DNA of 14,717 nt from NCBI GenBank assembly GCA_021776145.1, contig JAJFGM010000598.1, positions 1-14,717 of the forward strand, read 5' to 3'. Under the pieces are notes generated by a model. The model was not told the DNA's origin and did not search any database. It worked only from the letters and a program-made list of their open reading frames with translations. Below are positions 5,278-13,037 of this stretch, one piece after another. The first letter of the stretch is position 1. Every line of letters begins with the position of its first letter. A program made the translations under genes and the position numbers. The stretch is from Kiloniellaceae bacterium (lineage in GTDB: Bacteria > Pseudomonadota > Alphaproteobacteria > Kiloniellales > Kiloniellaceae).

Positions 5278-7674
5278 TCAAATAGGCCCTTCGATCTCGC
5301 ACAACGACGAGCGCAGGGCGATCGAACCGCTGATCGGATCGTTGCAGCTGTTGTCGATCATCGCGTTGTAGTTGGCTGTTCCCTTGCCGAGGGCCGGAAA
5401 GGCTGGCAGGTCGAGTTCGTCGCAGGCCTGCCACCAGCCGTGCTGCGCGCAGACGACTGCGGGATCCAGCGAGGCGTTGAAGCAAGCCCGCGCGCGCATG
5501 CCGCCACGCGGCGTGGTGACGCGCACCCAGTCCCCGTCCGCGACGCCACGCGCGGCGGCCGCGGTCGGGTGCAATTCGACGCGCGGATCGGGCTGGCGGG
5601 CCCGCAGGCTCGGCAAATTACGGTGCTGACCGTGGCAGAACAGCGTCGATTTGGCCGAGGTCAGGACCAGCGGGAAGTTCTTTGCCAGATCCGGCCGGCT
5701 GCGCGGACTCACCGCCGGTTCGACATATTCCGGCAGCGGCGCCTGACCAATATCGAGCAACGCTTGTGAATAGACCTCGACGCGGCCGCTGGGCGTGGCG
5801 AATCCGGGCCGCCCGCCAGCGGCGTACTTGCGGGTCCGCGGCGGCGCTGTCTTTGCAATACCGCGCGGCGCGGCGCGCAACTCTTCCAGCGACAGGCCCG
5901 AGGGCGCCAAGATGGCGCGCGTGCCCGCTTCCAGGCTGCCGCCGAAAAAGACCTCCGCAAGGCCAAGCCGCTTGGCCAGTTCGAAAACGATCCAACTGTC
6001 AGAGCGTGCCTCGCCGCGCGGCGGAACCACGGCCTGGCGCAGCTGCGCATGGCGCAGCGCCGCGGCATCGCCATCGAAGCCGATACGCAGGGCCTCGTGT
6101 TCCCAGGGCGTGGTGACGGGCAGCACGAGATCGGCGTAGCTGGCGCTCGGAGTCATGAAGAGATCGGCATGAATGTGGAACTCCAGGCTCCGCAGAGCCG
6201 CCTCCGCCGTCTCGCCGCCGGGCTGCGACAGCAGGAGATTGCCGCCGAAACCAAAAAGACCGCGAACCTGGTATGGCACCGCTTCGAGGATGGCGCGATA
6301 GAGATCGCGGCTGGTGACCCAGCCATCGCGTGGCGGCCCCAGGGGGCGCTCGTCCAGGCCCAGGGCCTTGGCCTTTTGCGCGTCCGAGATCAAGTCGCGC
6401 CCGGCCACGTCGGCCGTCGGCAGACGCTCCGCGACCATGTTACCGCCCACTGCGTCGTAGCTGCCGGTCAGGGCGTAGAGCAGCGAGATGGCGCGGTCGG
6501 TCTGGGTCGCGTTGGTGTGCTGGCCGACACCGGACCAGGCGTAGTAGCTGACGGGCCGATTACGCCACAGGGTCAGCGCGGCGGCGACGATATCCTCGGC
6601 GGCAACGCCGGTAATCTCGGCCACGCGCGCCGGATCATGAGCCTGGCAGAGCTCGGCATAGAGGGCGAAAGCCGGGCGGCAGGACAGCGGGCCATTTGCA
6701 GCCTGTACTTCGAACCGACCCGACAGCGCCGGCTCCCTGGGCTGGCGGTCGTAGGCGCGGCGGCCGCTGTCGAAAAAGCACGGTTTATCTGTGGCACTGT
6801 CCCAGACCACATGGCTTTCGGGCGCTATATCGGGCGCCAGATCACCGCCGAGGTCGCCGGCCGTCAGGAAACGGCCGCTGTCGTCACGCACCAAGAAGGG
6901 GCCGTTGCTCCACTCGGCAATGAAGCCGCTGTCGTAGGCGCCGGCCTCTATCAGAACCCCCGCCATGGCAAGCGCCAGGGCGCCGTCGCTGCCGGGCCGC
7001 ACGCGCAGCCAGTGGTCGGCCTTGGCCGCCAAGCCGACACGGCGCGGGTCGACGACAATCAAGCGGGCGCCGCGGCGTTTGGCCGCGGCCACAGCCGTGG
7101 CGTTGGTCAGCCAAGAGAAACTCGGGTTGTGGCCCCACAGCAGGATGCAGCCGCTGTCCTGCCACTGCGGCACGCCGACACCGGCACCGTAAGTAAAGGC
7201 GGTGGCATGGTCCTTGTGCCAATTGCAGATTTCCGTCGCATAGACCGTGTTTGGGCTGCCATAGGCGCGGATCAGCCGCTCGACCCAGTGAATGTGGTCG
7301 GACATGGCCGTCCCGCTCGGCGTCGTGACTCCGAAAGCAAAGGCCTCGGGCCCGCTTTCCGCCGCCACCCGCCGCAGGCTTTCGGCGCAGGTGTCAAGGG
7401 CCTCGTCCCAGGACACCCGCTGCCAGCCCGGGTCGGTATCGCCTTTGGGCCGGGTTCGCCGCAGCGGATAGAGCAGACGCTCGGCATGGTGCACCAACTC
7501 GGGCGCGGCCCGTGCCTTGGCACAGATACTGCGCCCGGTGGGATGCGCGGGATCGGCTTCGACGGCCACCAGCCGGCCCTCTTCAACCACCGAAATGCAG
7601 CCGCAGCGCGAGCGGCAGAGGGCGCAGAATCCGGACTTTTTTTCAATTTTTCCGGTTGAGCTGCCGTCGGCCAT
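5278..7674 (-). CDS. Cytoplasmic molybdopterin oxidoreductase (DMSO reductase superfamily, 4Fe-4S, probable Cys ligand)
   Basis: This 798-residue enzyme carries a molybdenum or tungsten bis-pterin cofactor and would catalyse a two-electron redox or related reaction; the substrate is not evident. The N-terminus holds the 4Fe-4S motif C17-x2-C20-x3-C24 with a fourth Cys at 51. The probable metal ligand is C150 in the ATEICNWHKDHA stretch, as in formate dehydrogenase and nitrate or thiosulfate reductase groups, not the Ser of TMAO/DMSO reductases. WGHNPSFSW and IVVDPRR (about 180-212) are pterin-binding segments. The C-terminal dinucleotide-binding domain (about 665-790) includes CHGQHRNLPSLR, HGWWQ and NDPISGS. 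No twin-arginine or Sec signal is present, so it is cytoplasmic. AGGGGA lies 5 nt before ATG 7674. No iron-sulfur or membrane partner gene adjoins it, so its electron partner is unknown. It is divergent from a LysR gene, the likely regulator. Thiosulfate reductase-like, formate dehydrogenase-like or hydratase-like functions cannot be separated here. Confidence 0.92.
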   Translation of the reverse strand: MADGSSTGKIEKKSGFCALCRSRCGCISVVEEGRLVAVEADPAHPTGRSICAKARAAPELVHHAERLLYPLRRTRPKGDTDPGWQRVSWDEALDTCAESLRRVAAESGPEAFAFGVTTPSGTAMSDHIHWVERLIRAYGSPNTVYATEICNWHKDHATAFTYGAGVGVPQWQDSGCILLWGHNPSFSWLTNATAVAAAKRRGARLIVVDPRRVGLAAKADHWLRVRPGSDGALALAMAGVLIEAGAYDSGFIAEWSNGPFLVRDDSGRFLTAGDLGGDLAPDIAPESHVVWDSATDKPCFFDSGRRAYDRQPREPALSGRFEVQAANGPLSCRPAFALYAELCQAHDPARVAEITGVAAEDIVAAALTLWRNRPVSYYAWSGVGQHTNATQTDRAISLLYALTGSYDAVGGNMVAERLPTADVAGRDLISDAQKAKALGLDERPLGPPRDGWVTSRDLYRAILEAVPYQVRGLFGFGGNLLLSQPGGETAEAALRSLEFHIHADLFMTPSASYADLVLPVTTPWEHEALRIGFDGDAAALRHAQLRQAVVPPRGEARSDSWIVFELAKRLGLAEVFFGGSLEAGTRAILAPSGLSLEELRAAPRGIAKTAPPRTRKYAAGGRPGFATPSGRVEVYSQALLDIGQAPLPEYVEPAVSPRSRPDLAKNFPLVLTSAKSTLFCHGQHRNLPSLRARQPDPRVELHPTAAAARGVADGDWVRVTTPRGGMRARACFNASLDPAVVCAQHGWWQACDELDLPAFPALGKGTANYNAMIDNSCNDPISGSIALRSSLCEIEGPI

Positions 7675-7722
7675 GAGCTTCCCCTGATTTCAACCTCGGC
7701 GGCAGGGCCGCGGGCACCGGTA

Positions 7723-7759
7723 TTTTGACCGCCGGGGCGAGGTCTTGTAAAATTCAAAA
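7723..7759. promoter_or_regulatory. Divergent control region between oxidoreductase and lysR, with a possible LysR-type dyad
   Basis: The 113-bp gap (7675-7787) must hold both promoters. TTTTGA (7723-7728) and TCAAAA (7754-7759) form a 6-bp inverted repeat 25 bp apart, and the 40 bp before the lysR ATG are unusually AT-rich. LysR proteins commonly bind such spaced dyads between themselves and a divergent target. No strong -35/-10 pair is visible, so the exact site is tentative. Confidence 0.3.
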
Positions 7760-7787
7760 ATCACCAACACTAAAATCAAAAAAATTT

Positions 7788-8708
7788 ATGGCTTTCTCAT
7801 TCCGTCAAGTCCGCTATTTCATCGCCACGGCAGACGCCGGCAAGGTCTCCGCCGCCGCCGCCAACCTCAACATTTCGCAGTCGGCGATCACCACGGCGGT
7901 CAAATCCCTCGAAAGCGAACTCGGCACGTCGCTGTTCCGGCGCCACTCCAACGGCGTGTCGCTGACCCTGGACGGTCATCAGTTCCTGCAGCACGCCCAC
8001 AACATCGTCGCCGCCGTCTCGGAAGCGACGCGGGCGCCGCGCCGCCAGGGCGCCGACGTCAGGGGCGAGATCGACGTCGCCCTCAGCTACACGGTGGCCG
8101 GCTACTTCCTGCCGCCGGTTCTGGCGCGTTTCAGCCGCGCCTTCCCCGGCGTCACCGTGCGGCTGCGCGAGCTCGACCGCGATGAGATCGAACGCCGCAT
8201 CGTCTCCGGCGAGGTCGACCTGGCGGTGATGCTGGTCTCCAACATCCGTAACACCGTGGAGATCGACAGCGAGGTCCTCATCCAGTCGCGCCGCCGCCTC
8301 TGGGCCTGCGCCGATCATCACCTGATGAGCCGCGACAGCGTCTCGCTGGAAGACGTCGCGCGCGAACCCTATTTGATGCTGCGCGTCGACGAGGCCGATC
8401 AGACGGCATTGCGCTACTGGCGCCGCACGCCCTTCCGGCCCAACGTCATCTTCAACACCTCGTCGGTGGAGGCCATCCGCAGCATGGTCGCCTCGGGCAT
8501 GGGCATCACCCTGCTGTCCGACATGGTCTATCGCCCCTGGTCGCTGGACGGCCTGCGCATCGACGTGCGCACCCTTTCCGATCCCGTGCCTTCCATGGAC
8601 GTCGGCCTTGCCTGGCGCCAGGACGCCACCCTGACGCCGCAGGCGCAGGTCTTCTTTGAATACCTCAGCCGCACCTTCAATGGGTCCGGGCACGGGCTCC
8701 TGGATTGA
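7788..8708 (+). CDS. LysR-family transcriptional regulator
   Basis: The product has 306 residues, the normal LysR length. The N-terminal winged helix-turn-helix (about 1-62) includes FRQVRYFIATADAGKVSAAA, then LNISQSAITTAVKSLESELGTSLF. A linker helix follows, then the two-lobed effector domain (about 90-295: GEIDVALSYTVAGYFLPPVL, GEVDLAVMLVSN, VASGMGITLLSD). ATG 7788 gives the standard start two residues before FSFRQ. An ATG-less extension from 7725 would add 21 non-family residues. There is no clear Shine-Dalgarno, so translation may be weak. It is divergent from the molybdopterin oxidoreductase, the classical arrangement for a LysR activator and its target, so it probably controls that gene and perhaps itself. 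Its stop is 4 bp from the end of the convergent DUF1932 gene. The effector is unknown. Confidence 0.93.
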   Translation: MAFSFRQVRYFIATADAGKVSAAAANLNISQSAITTAVKSLESELGTSLFRRHSNGVSLTLDGHQFLQHAHNIVAAVSEATRAPRRQGADVRGEIDVALSYTVAGYFLPPVLARFSRAFPGVTVRLRELDRDEIERRIVSGEVDLAVMLVSNIRNTVEIDSEVLIQSRRRLWACADHHLMSRDSVSLEDVAREPYLMLRVDEADQTALRYWRRTPFRPNVIFNTSSVEAIRSMVASGMGITLLSDMVYRPWSLDGLRIDVRTLSDPVPSMDVGLAWRQDATLTPQAQVFFEYLSRTFNGSGHGLLD

Positions 8709-8712
8709 GGCA

Positions 8713-9627
8713 TCAGTCGTTACCCTGATATTTCGGCAGGGCCGTCGCCCAAGCCGCCAGCGAGTCTTCCAGCGACCGTTCGCGGTCGGCTGTCGCCCGG
8801 GTTTCGGCGGCGAGTGGCGACGCGGCCAGAACGCGGTGAATGAAGGCCGCCCCCTCGTGGAACTTGCCGGTAATGCCGGCGCCTTCAAAGGTCAAGGCGA
8901 TCTCTTCCATCTCACGTACCCAGCGCGCGGAATCGCAGGCCAGGGCCGGCAGTCCATCTCGCATGCCTTGCAACCGCGATCCCTGGCTGAAGGCAAATTC
9001 TTCGAGCAGGGGATCGTAAAGACCGAGTTCGCGCGCGGTCAGCAGGATCGCCACCGCCAGGGTGCTGCTGCCCTTGGTCAAGGCGGCGTAACACATCTTG
9101 AGGCCAGAGGCCTGGCCGATCTCCGGCCCGACGATGCGCACGGCGATGCGATCCTTCAGGTCGATCACCTTAAGCGCTTCGGCCTCGGGGCCGCTGGCAT
9201 AAAAGCGCGTCGTCCGGCCGCTGTCCGGATTGAGCCCGATGATCCCGGCATCGACGAAACGCGCGCCGGCCGCCGCGACCTCGGCCGCGATGGCTTGCAC
9301 CGTCTGCGGCGCGACGGCATTGCAATCGGCATAGATCGGCCGGCGGCCGCTTGCCGCGATCCCAACGGCCGCCGCGGCCGCGGTTTCGGCCGCCAACTCG
9401 GGCGGCATGATGGAGAGAAAGAGGTCGGCCTCGCGGGCACAGGCGGCAACGCTGCCGAGGTCGCGCAGGCCGCCGTCGGCAATACGCCGGCGGGTCTCGG
9501 CGCTGCGCCCCGCTCCGGCCGCGACGACATCGGCGCCGGCGCGCTTGAGGACGACGGCCACCGATCCCCCCATGTCGCCGGCGCCGACAACGGCGATGGT
9601 GAGAGATGACAGATCGGCATGGCTCAT
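8713..9627 (-). CDS. NAD(P)-binding dehydrogenase with C-terminal DUF1932 (6-phosphogluconate dehydrogenase-like)
   Basis: This 304-residue protein belongs to the beta-hydroxyacid dehydrogenase group. The N-terminal Rossmann domain shows VVGAGDMGG (13-21). YADCNAVAPQT (99-109) and DAGIIG (126-131) are typical of the family. GLKMCYAALTKG (175-186) supplies the probable catalytic Lys177, and the remainder fits the DUF1932 helical domain. It would oxidise or reduce a small hydroxyacid or similar compound with NAD(P); the substrate is not known. ATG 9627 has AGGAA about 8 nt upstream. Extending to 9678 adds 17 residues before the natural MSHADLSSLTIAVVG start. The sequence is strikingly alanine-rich, as expected from high GC. 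The gene converges on lysR and is divergent from the aldo/keto reductase, 153 bp away, so the two reductases may share control and a pathway. Confidence 0.88.
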   Translation of the reverse strand: MSHADLSSLTIAVVGAGDMGGSVAVVLKRAGADVVAAGAGRSAETRRRIADGGLRDLGSVAACAREADLFLSIMPPELAAETAAAAAVGIAASGRRPIYADCNAVAPQTVQAIAAEVAAAGARFVDAGIIGLNPDSGRTTRFYASGPEAEALKVIDLKDRIAVRIVGPEIGQASGLKMCYAALTKGSSTLAVAILLTARELGLYDPLLEEFAFSQGSRLQGMRDGLPALACDSARWVREMEEIALTFEGAGITGKFHEGAAFIHRVLAASPLAAETRATADRERSLEDSLAAWATALPKYQGND

Positions 9628-9740
9628 GAACGGTTCCTTTCCGCTTGCGTGACCAAGAGAGTATGACGGGCCGCACACCCTGCGGCTAGAAACGCGGTGT
9701 CGTCGGCCTCCAGTAGAGGTCGTTTTCTTGACCCCCGTCT

Positions 9741-9758
9741 TTATCTATGGATAGCTAA
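9741..9758. promoter_or_regulatory. 18-bp imperfect palindrome before the aldo/keto reductase
   Basis: TTATCTAT and ATAGCTAA flank GG and are reverse complements at 7 of 8 positions. The site lies 22 bp before the aldo/keto reductase ATG, in the 153-bp region shared with the divergent DUF1932 gene. Its position over the likely promoter or leader suits a repressor operator. A TTGACC hexamer at 9728-9733 is a possible -35, but no good -10 is spaced from it. Confidence 0.35.
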
Positions 9759-9780
9759 CTGTCGAGCCTCGGAGGACAGC

Positions 9781-10647
9781 ATGGCAATCGAAAAACGCTT
9801 ATTCGGCCGCACCGGGCACATGAGTTCGGCGGTAATTTTCGGAGCCGCCGCGCTCGGCCGGGTCGACCAGGCCGCCGCCGATGGGGTTCTCGACCTGTTG
9901 CTTGAATTCGGCGTCAATCACATCGACACCGCGCCCAGCTACGGCGAGTCGGAATTGCGTGTCGGTCCTTGGATGGACCGCCACCGGGGCGACTTCTTCC
10001 TGGCGACCAAGACCCGGGAACGCGGCTATCAGGGCGCCAGGGACGAAATCCGACGCTCGCTGGAGCGGCTGCGCACCGACCGGGTCGACCTTTTGCAGCT
10101 GCACGCCCTGATCCATCCCGACGAGTGGGACCAGGCCTTGGGCGACGGCGGCGCGCTGGAGGCGGCGGTCGAGGCCCGCGCGGAAGGACTGGTGCGTCAC
10201 ATCGGGGTCACCGGTCATGGCTGGAACGTGGCGGCGATGCATCGCCGCAGCCTCGAGCGTTTCGACTTCGATACCGTGCTGATGCCGTGGAACTGGCACG
10301 CGGCGCACCACGAGACCTATGCCGACGACTTCGCCGCCACCCTGGCGCTCTGCCGCCAACGCAACCTCGCCGTCCAGACCATCAAGGCCATCGCCCGCGG
10401 GCCCTGGGCGGCCGGCGTAACCCGCGACCGCTCCACCTGGTACCAGCCGCTCGACAACGAGGCGGATATCCGCCAGGCGGTGCACTGGGTCCTGGCCGAG
10501 CCGGACCTGTTCCTGAATACGGTGGGCGACGTCGGATTGCTGCCGGCGGTTCTGCGCGCGGCGGACGAACTCGAACCCGCGCCCGGCGACGCCGTCATGG
10601 CCGATCTCAGTCAACGCACCGGTCTCGCTTCGATATTCGGTCTTTAG
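9781..10647 (+). CDS. Aldo/keto reductase family protein
   Basis: This 288-residue protein is a cytoplasmic TIM-barrel oxidoreductase that would use NADPH to reduce a carbonyl, or run the reverse reaction. The catalytic tetrad is visible: Asp49 and Tyr54 in HIDTAPSYGESE, Lys77 in FFLATKT and His108 in LLQLHAL. KRLFGRTGHMSSAVIFGAAALG is the typical first strand. The C-terminal part is short and somewhat unlike the usual nucleotide-binding loop (DNEADIRQAVHWVLAEPDLFLNTVGD appears where the family often has a GxRN-like motif), so cofactor use should not be assumed. ATG 9781 has a strong GGAGG 5 nt upstream; an upstream in-frame start at 9697 lacks one. It ends 10 bp from the convergent MFS gene. 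The substrate is unknown; sugar- or hydroxy-aldehyde reduction would suit its DUF1932 neighbour. Confidence 0.92.
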   Translation: MAIEKRLFGRTGHMSSAVIFGAAALGRVDQAAADGVLDLLLEFGVNHIDTAPSYGESELRVGPWMDRHRGDFFLATKTRERGYQGARDEIRRSLERLRTDRVDLLQLHALIHPDEWDQALGDGGALEAAVEARAEGLVRHIGVTGHGWNVAAMHRRSLERFDFDTVLMPWNWHAAHHETYADDFAATLALCRQRNLAVQTIKAIARGPWAAGVTRDRSTWYQPLDNEADIRQAVHWVLAEPDLFLNTVGDVGLLPAVLRAADELEPAPGDAVMADLSQRTGLASIFGL

Positions 10648-10657
10648 AGTTTATCGC

Positions 10658-11830
10658 TTATGAACCGCCTCGGCGCTGCCAACCTCTGAACAGGGCAAGC
10701 ACCAGGAACAACGCCGCGGCGGCGACCAGCACCAGAGGAAATCCCGGCGGGCCCAAGGCGTCGAGGCCGGCGCCGGCGGCCAAGGGCCCAAAGATCGACC
10801 CCGTTTCGTAGAGCGCGACCATGGCGGCATTTGCCCCGGCCAGTTCCGCGGCACCGAATCGTCCGCCGATGCTGATGAGCGCCAGGGTGTAGATGCCGAT
10901 CGAGGCGCCGCCCCAGATGATCAGCAGAGGCCACAAATACAGCGGCTCGCCGATGACAGGCGGCAAAAGCAACGGCGAGACCAGGAATATCACGCCACAG
11001 GCAACCAACAGGCGGCGCGTATCGAAGCGGTCGGCGAGCCAACCGATGGGAAGCTGCAAGGCCATGGTGCCGATCAGAATGATGGTCAAGAGTTGCACCG
11101 CGCCGTCCCGCGGCAGACCCAGATCCATGCCATAGATGGGCAAGAGGGCAATGACCGCCATGTCGGTGAAGCCCGCCAGCATGGCCGCCATCATGAGCAG
11201 CGGCGCCGCGCGGAATGCGAAAACGAACGACGCCTTGGCGCGCGGCGGCAAGCGCGGCACCGCATCCCGCGCGAAGGCCAGGGGCAGGGCGGAGACCGCC
11301 GTCAAGGCGGCAGCGATCAGGAAAGGCGTGAAGCCGTCGATGCCGACGAGGGTCACGAGCAGCGGGCCGCAGGCGAAGCCGCCCGCCATGACCATCATAT
11401 AGGTGGCAACGATGCGGCCCCTCCCCTTGTCGCTGGCGACCGAGATGATCCAGGTCTCGCTGACGATCCAGTGCACCGCCCCGAAGGCGCCGAGCAGAAA
11501 GCGCAGCAGGAACCAGGGCCCGAGGCCTTGCCACAATGGCAGCAGCAGGATGATCGCGGCACAGGCGGCGGTCGCCAGGTAGAGCGCCCGCAGCACGCCG
11601 AGGCCGTCGAGCAGGCGTGGCACGAAGGGGCCGCAGGCGAGAACCGCGATGGCCGAAGCGGCGGCGTTGAGACCGATCATGCCGGACGTCTCGCCGGCCT
11701 GTTCGAGCCGCAAGGCCAGCAGGGGATGGGTGAGCCCGAAGGTTGTCCCAATGCAGCCGGCCGAAGCGATGACAGCGACCAGCGAGCGCAGGCGTTGCGT
11801 CGAACTCCAAGCCGAACCTTCGGCCGTCAT
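10658..11830 (-). CDS. MFS transporter (YcaD-like, 12 predicted helices)
   Basis: This 390-residue inner-membrane protein has about twelve hydrophobic segments in two halves, typical of major facilitator proteins driven by proton motive force. WIVSETWI (121-128) followed by RGRIVATY (137-144) is characteristic of the YcaD-like MFS subgroup, and GWLADRFDTRRLL between helices 8 and 9 resembles the loop 8-9 motif. The start is ATG 11830, with no good Shine-Dalgarno. It begins 28 bp after the stop of the P1 peptidase, so translational coupling in one transcript is likely. Direction and substrate cannot be read from the sequence. The peptidase neighbour suggests import of a peptide or amide substrate, or export of a product. 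Another reading frame of the same strand stays open over most of this gene, but the frame given here encodes clear helices. Confidence 0.9.
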   Translation of the reverse strand: MTAEGSAWSSTQRLRSLVAVIASAGCIGTTFGLTHPLLALRLEQAGETSGMIGLNAAASAIAVLACGPFVPRLLDGLGVLRALYLATAACAAIILLLPLWQGLGPWFLLRFLLGAFGAVHWIVSETWIISVASDKGRGRIVATYMMVMAGGFACGPLLVTLVGIDGFTPFLIAAALTAVSALPLAFARDAVPRLPPRAKASFVFAFRAAPLLMMAAMLAGFTDMAVIALLPIYGMDLGLPRDGAVQLLTIILIGTMALQLPIGWLADRFDTRRLLVACGVIFLVSPLLLPPVIGEPLYLWPLLIIWGGASIGIYTLALISIGGRFGAAELAGANAAMVALYETGSIFGPLAAGAGLDALGPPGFPLVLVAAAALFLVLALFRGWQRRGGS

Positions 11831-11858
11831 CGCGGGCAGTGTCGGCCGCGCCGCCGCA

Positions 11859-12977
11859 TCACGCGCGGCCGTCCGCCTGTCGGCCGTGCGGCGCCTGGAC
11901 CTCGCGCAGGCGATCGTGCGGCAGGGCGACGACGCGGTGGCCGTCGCGCCCGGTCATGTCCTCGTTGGCGACCAGGGAATCGATCACCGCCTCATCGCAG
12001 GCCTGGATGACCGCTTCGAACAACGGATCCAGCGTCTCGTTGGCCAGGAAGGTTGCCGGCCGTGGCGCGCCGGCCGCCCCGAAGGCCGCCGAATTGGCGG
12101 TGGAAAAGGCCAGGAAGATGTCGCCGGAGCCATTGTTGGCAACGGCGCCGGAGCGACCGATACCCAGTGCGATGCGCCGCGCCAGGCGTTTCAATTGGTG
12201 CGGCAGAAGCGGCGCGTCGGTGCCGACAACAGCGATGATCGAACCGCCGGGCGGCTTGCGCACCTCGTCGCCCGAAATATGGCGCCCGACCGGCACGCCG
12301 GCGATGGTCAACTGGCGCCGCCGGCCGAAGTTCGCCTGCACGAAGGCCCCGACGCAGTAGTCCTCGCCGCCGATCTCGGTCACACGCGAGGAACTGCCCG
12401 AGCCGCCCTTGAACTCGTAGCAGATCATCCCGGTGCCGCCGCCGACGCTGCCCAGTTCGATGGGCCCGCCGCGCGCCGCGTCGATCGCCTCGAGCACATG
12501 CTCGGCGCTGACGTGGAAACCATTGATGTCGTTCAGATACCCGTCATAGGTCTCGCCGGCGACCGGCAATCCCCAGGCGTCCGCCAGGGCGCTGTCGCGT
12601 TCGACCAGCCAGCGGATCGTGGCATCGCGCGCGATGCCGCAGGAATGGGTGTTGGTGATGGTGATCGGCCCCTCGCACTGCCCGGATTCTTCGATCCAGG
12701 TGGTCCCGGTCATCTCGCCGTTGCCATTCAACGAGAAACTGCCGGCCCAGACCGGCGTGGCCACGCCGTCGCGCCCGCGCGGCAGAATGGCGGTGACGCC
12801 GGTGCGCACCGGGCCTTCGCCGACTCGCAGTTCCCCTGCGCCACGAATGAGCGTCGTATAGCCGACCTCGACCCCGGCGACATCGGTGATGGCATTGTTG
12901 CGGCCCGGCGTGCCATCAAAGGGGATTCCCAATCCGCGAGCGCGTCGCTTGCCCGCCGGTGTCAAATTAAGACTCAT
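11859..12977 (-). CDS. P1-family aminopeptidase (DmpA/BapA-like, self-cleaving N-terminal nucleophile hydrolase)
   Basis: The 372-residue length matches DmpA and BapA (about 375). These enzymes cleave themselves into two chains and remove N-terminal residues from D-, L- or beta-peptides and amides. RARGLGIPFDGTPGRNNAITDVAGVEVG (13-39) is the family start. GSVGGGTGM (176-184) and Asn216 in QANFG are conserved. The predicted cleavage is Gly245-Ser246 in PPGGSIIAVVGTDAPL, giving chains of about 245 and 127 residues. Ser284 and Asp286 in NNGSGD fall at the spacing of the other active-site residues of BapA (I recall Ser288 and Glu290), here with Asp in place of Glu. No signal peptide is seen, so it is probably cytoplasmic. 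ATG 12977 has GGAGG 6 nt upstream; a start at 13010 adds 11 unrelated residues. It precedes the MFS gene and follows the acyl-CoA dehydrogenase by 60 bp. Confidence 0.93.
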   Translation of the reverse strand: MSLNLTPAGKRRARGLGIPFDGTPGRNNAITDVAGVEVGYTTLIRGAGELRVGEGPVRTGVTAILPRGRDGVATPVWAGSFSLNGNGEMTGTTWIEESGQCEGPITITNTHSCGIARDATIRWLVERDSALADAWGLPVAGETYDGYLNDINGFHVSAEHVLEAIDAARGGPIELGSVGGGTGMICYEFKGGSGSSSRVTEIGGEDYCVGAFVQANFGRRRQLTIAGVPVGRHISGDEVRKPPGGSIIAVVGTDAPLLPHQLKRLARRIALGIGRSGAVANNGSGDIFLAFSTANSAAFGAAGAPRPATFLANETLDPLFEAVIQACDEAVIDSLVANEDMTGRDGHRVVALPHDRLREVQAPHGRQADGRA

Positions 12978-13037
12978 TTGCGTCCTCCAGGCTGACCAGT
13001 TGGGTAACACCTTAGGGGGGTAGCGGAGCCTATAGTG

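Noticed and set aside
6049..7659. 536-codon open frame on the plus strand
   Set aside because: It lies antisense to the molybdopterin oxidoreductase, whose frame shows clear cofactor motifs. The antisense frame shows no family resemblance and is expected from GC-rich codon use.
3948..7674. A complete TMAO respiration locus (TorT plus TorA-like reductase)
   Set aside because: The oxidoreductase lacks an export signal and has a probable Cys rather than Ser metal ligand, no torS/torR/torC genes are present, and the TorT-like gene leads an ABC transporter operon.
8709..8712. Terminator between the convergent lysR and DUF1932 genes (likewise at 10648-10657)
   Set aside because: The gaps are just 4 and 10 bp, and I see no hairpin with a T-run.
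7797..9609. Antisense frames over lysR (7797-8888, minus) and over the DUF1932 gene (8656-9609, plus)
   Set aside because: They oppose clearly supported genes and would conflict with the natural start positions and convergent gene ends.
10644..11810. 388-codon open frame on the minus strand overlapping the MFS gene
   Set aside because: It is a shifted frame of the same strand, very rich in Arg, Ala and Gly, while the chosen frame encodes clear transmembrane helices and MFS motifs.
11649..12995. 448-codon open frame on the plus strand, and a neighbouring one at 11093-12010
   Set aside because: Both are antisense to the P1 peptidase and MFS genes and have no recognisable domains.
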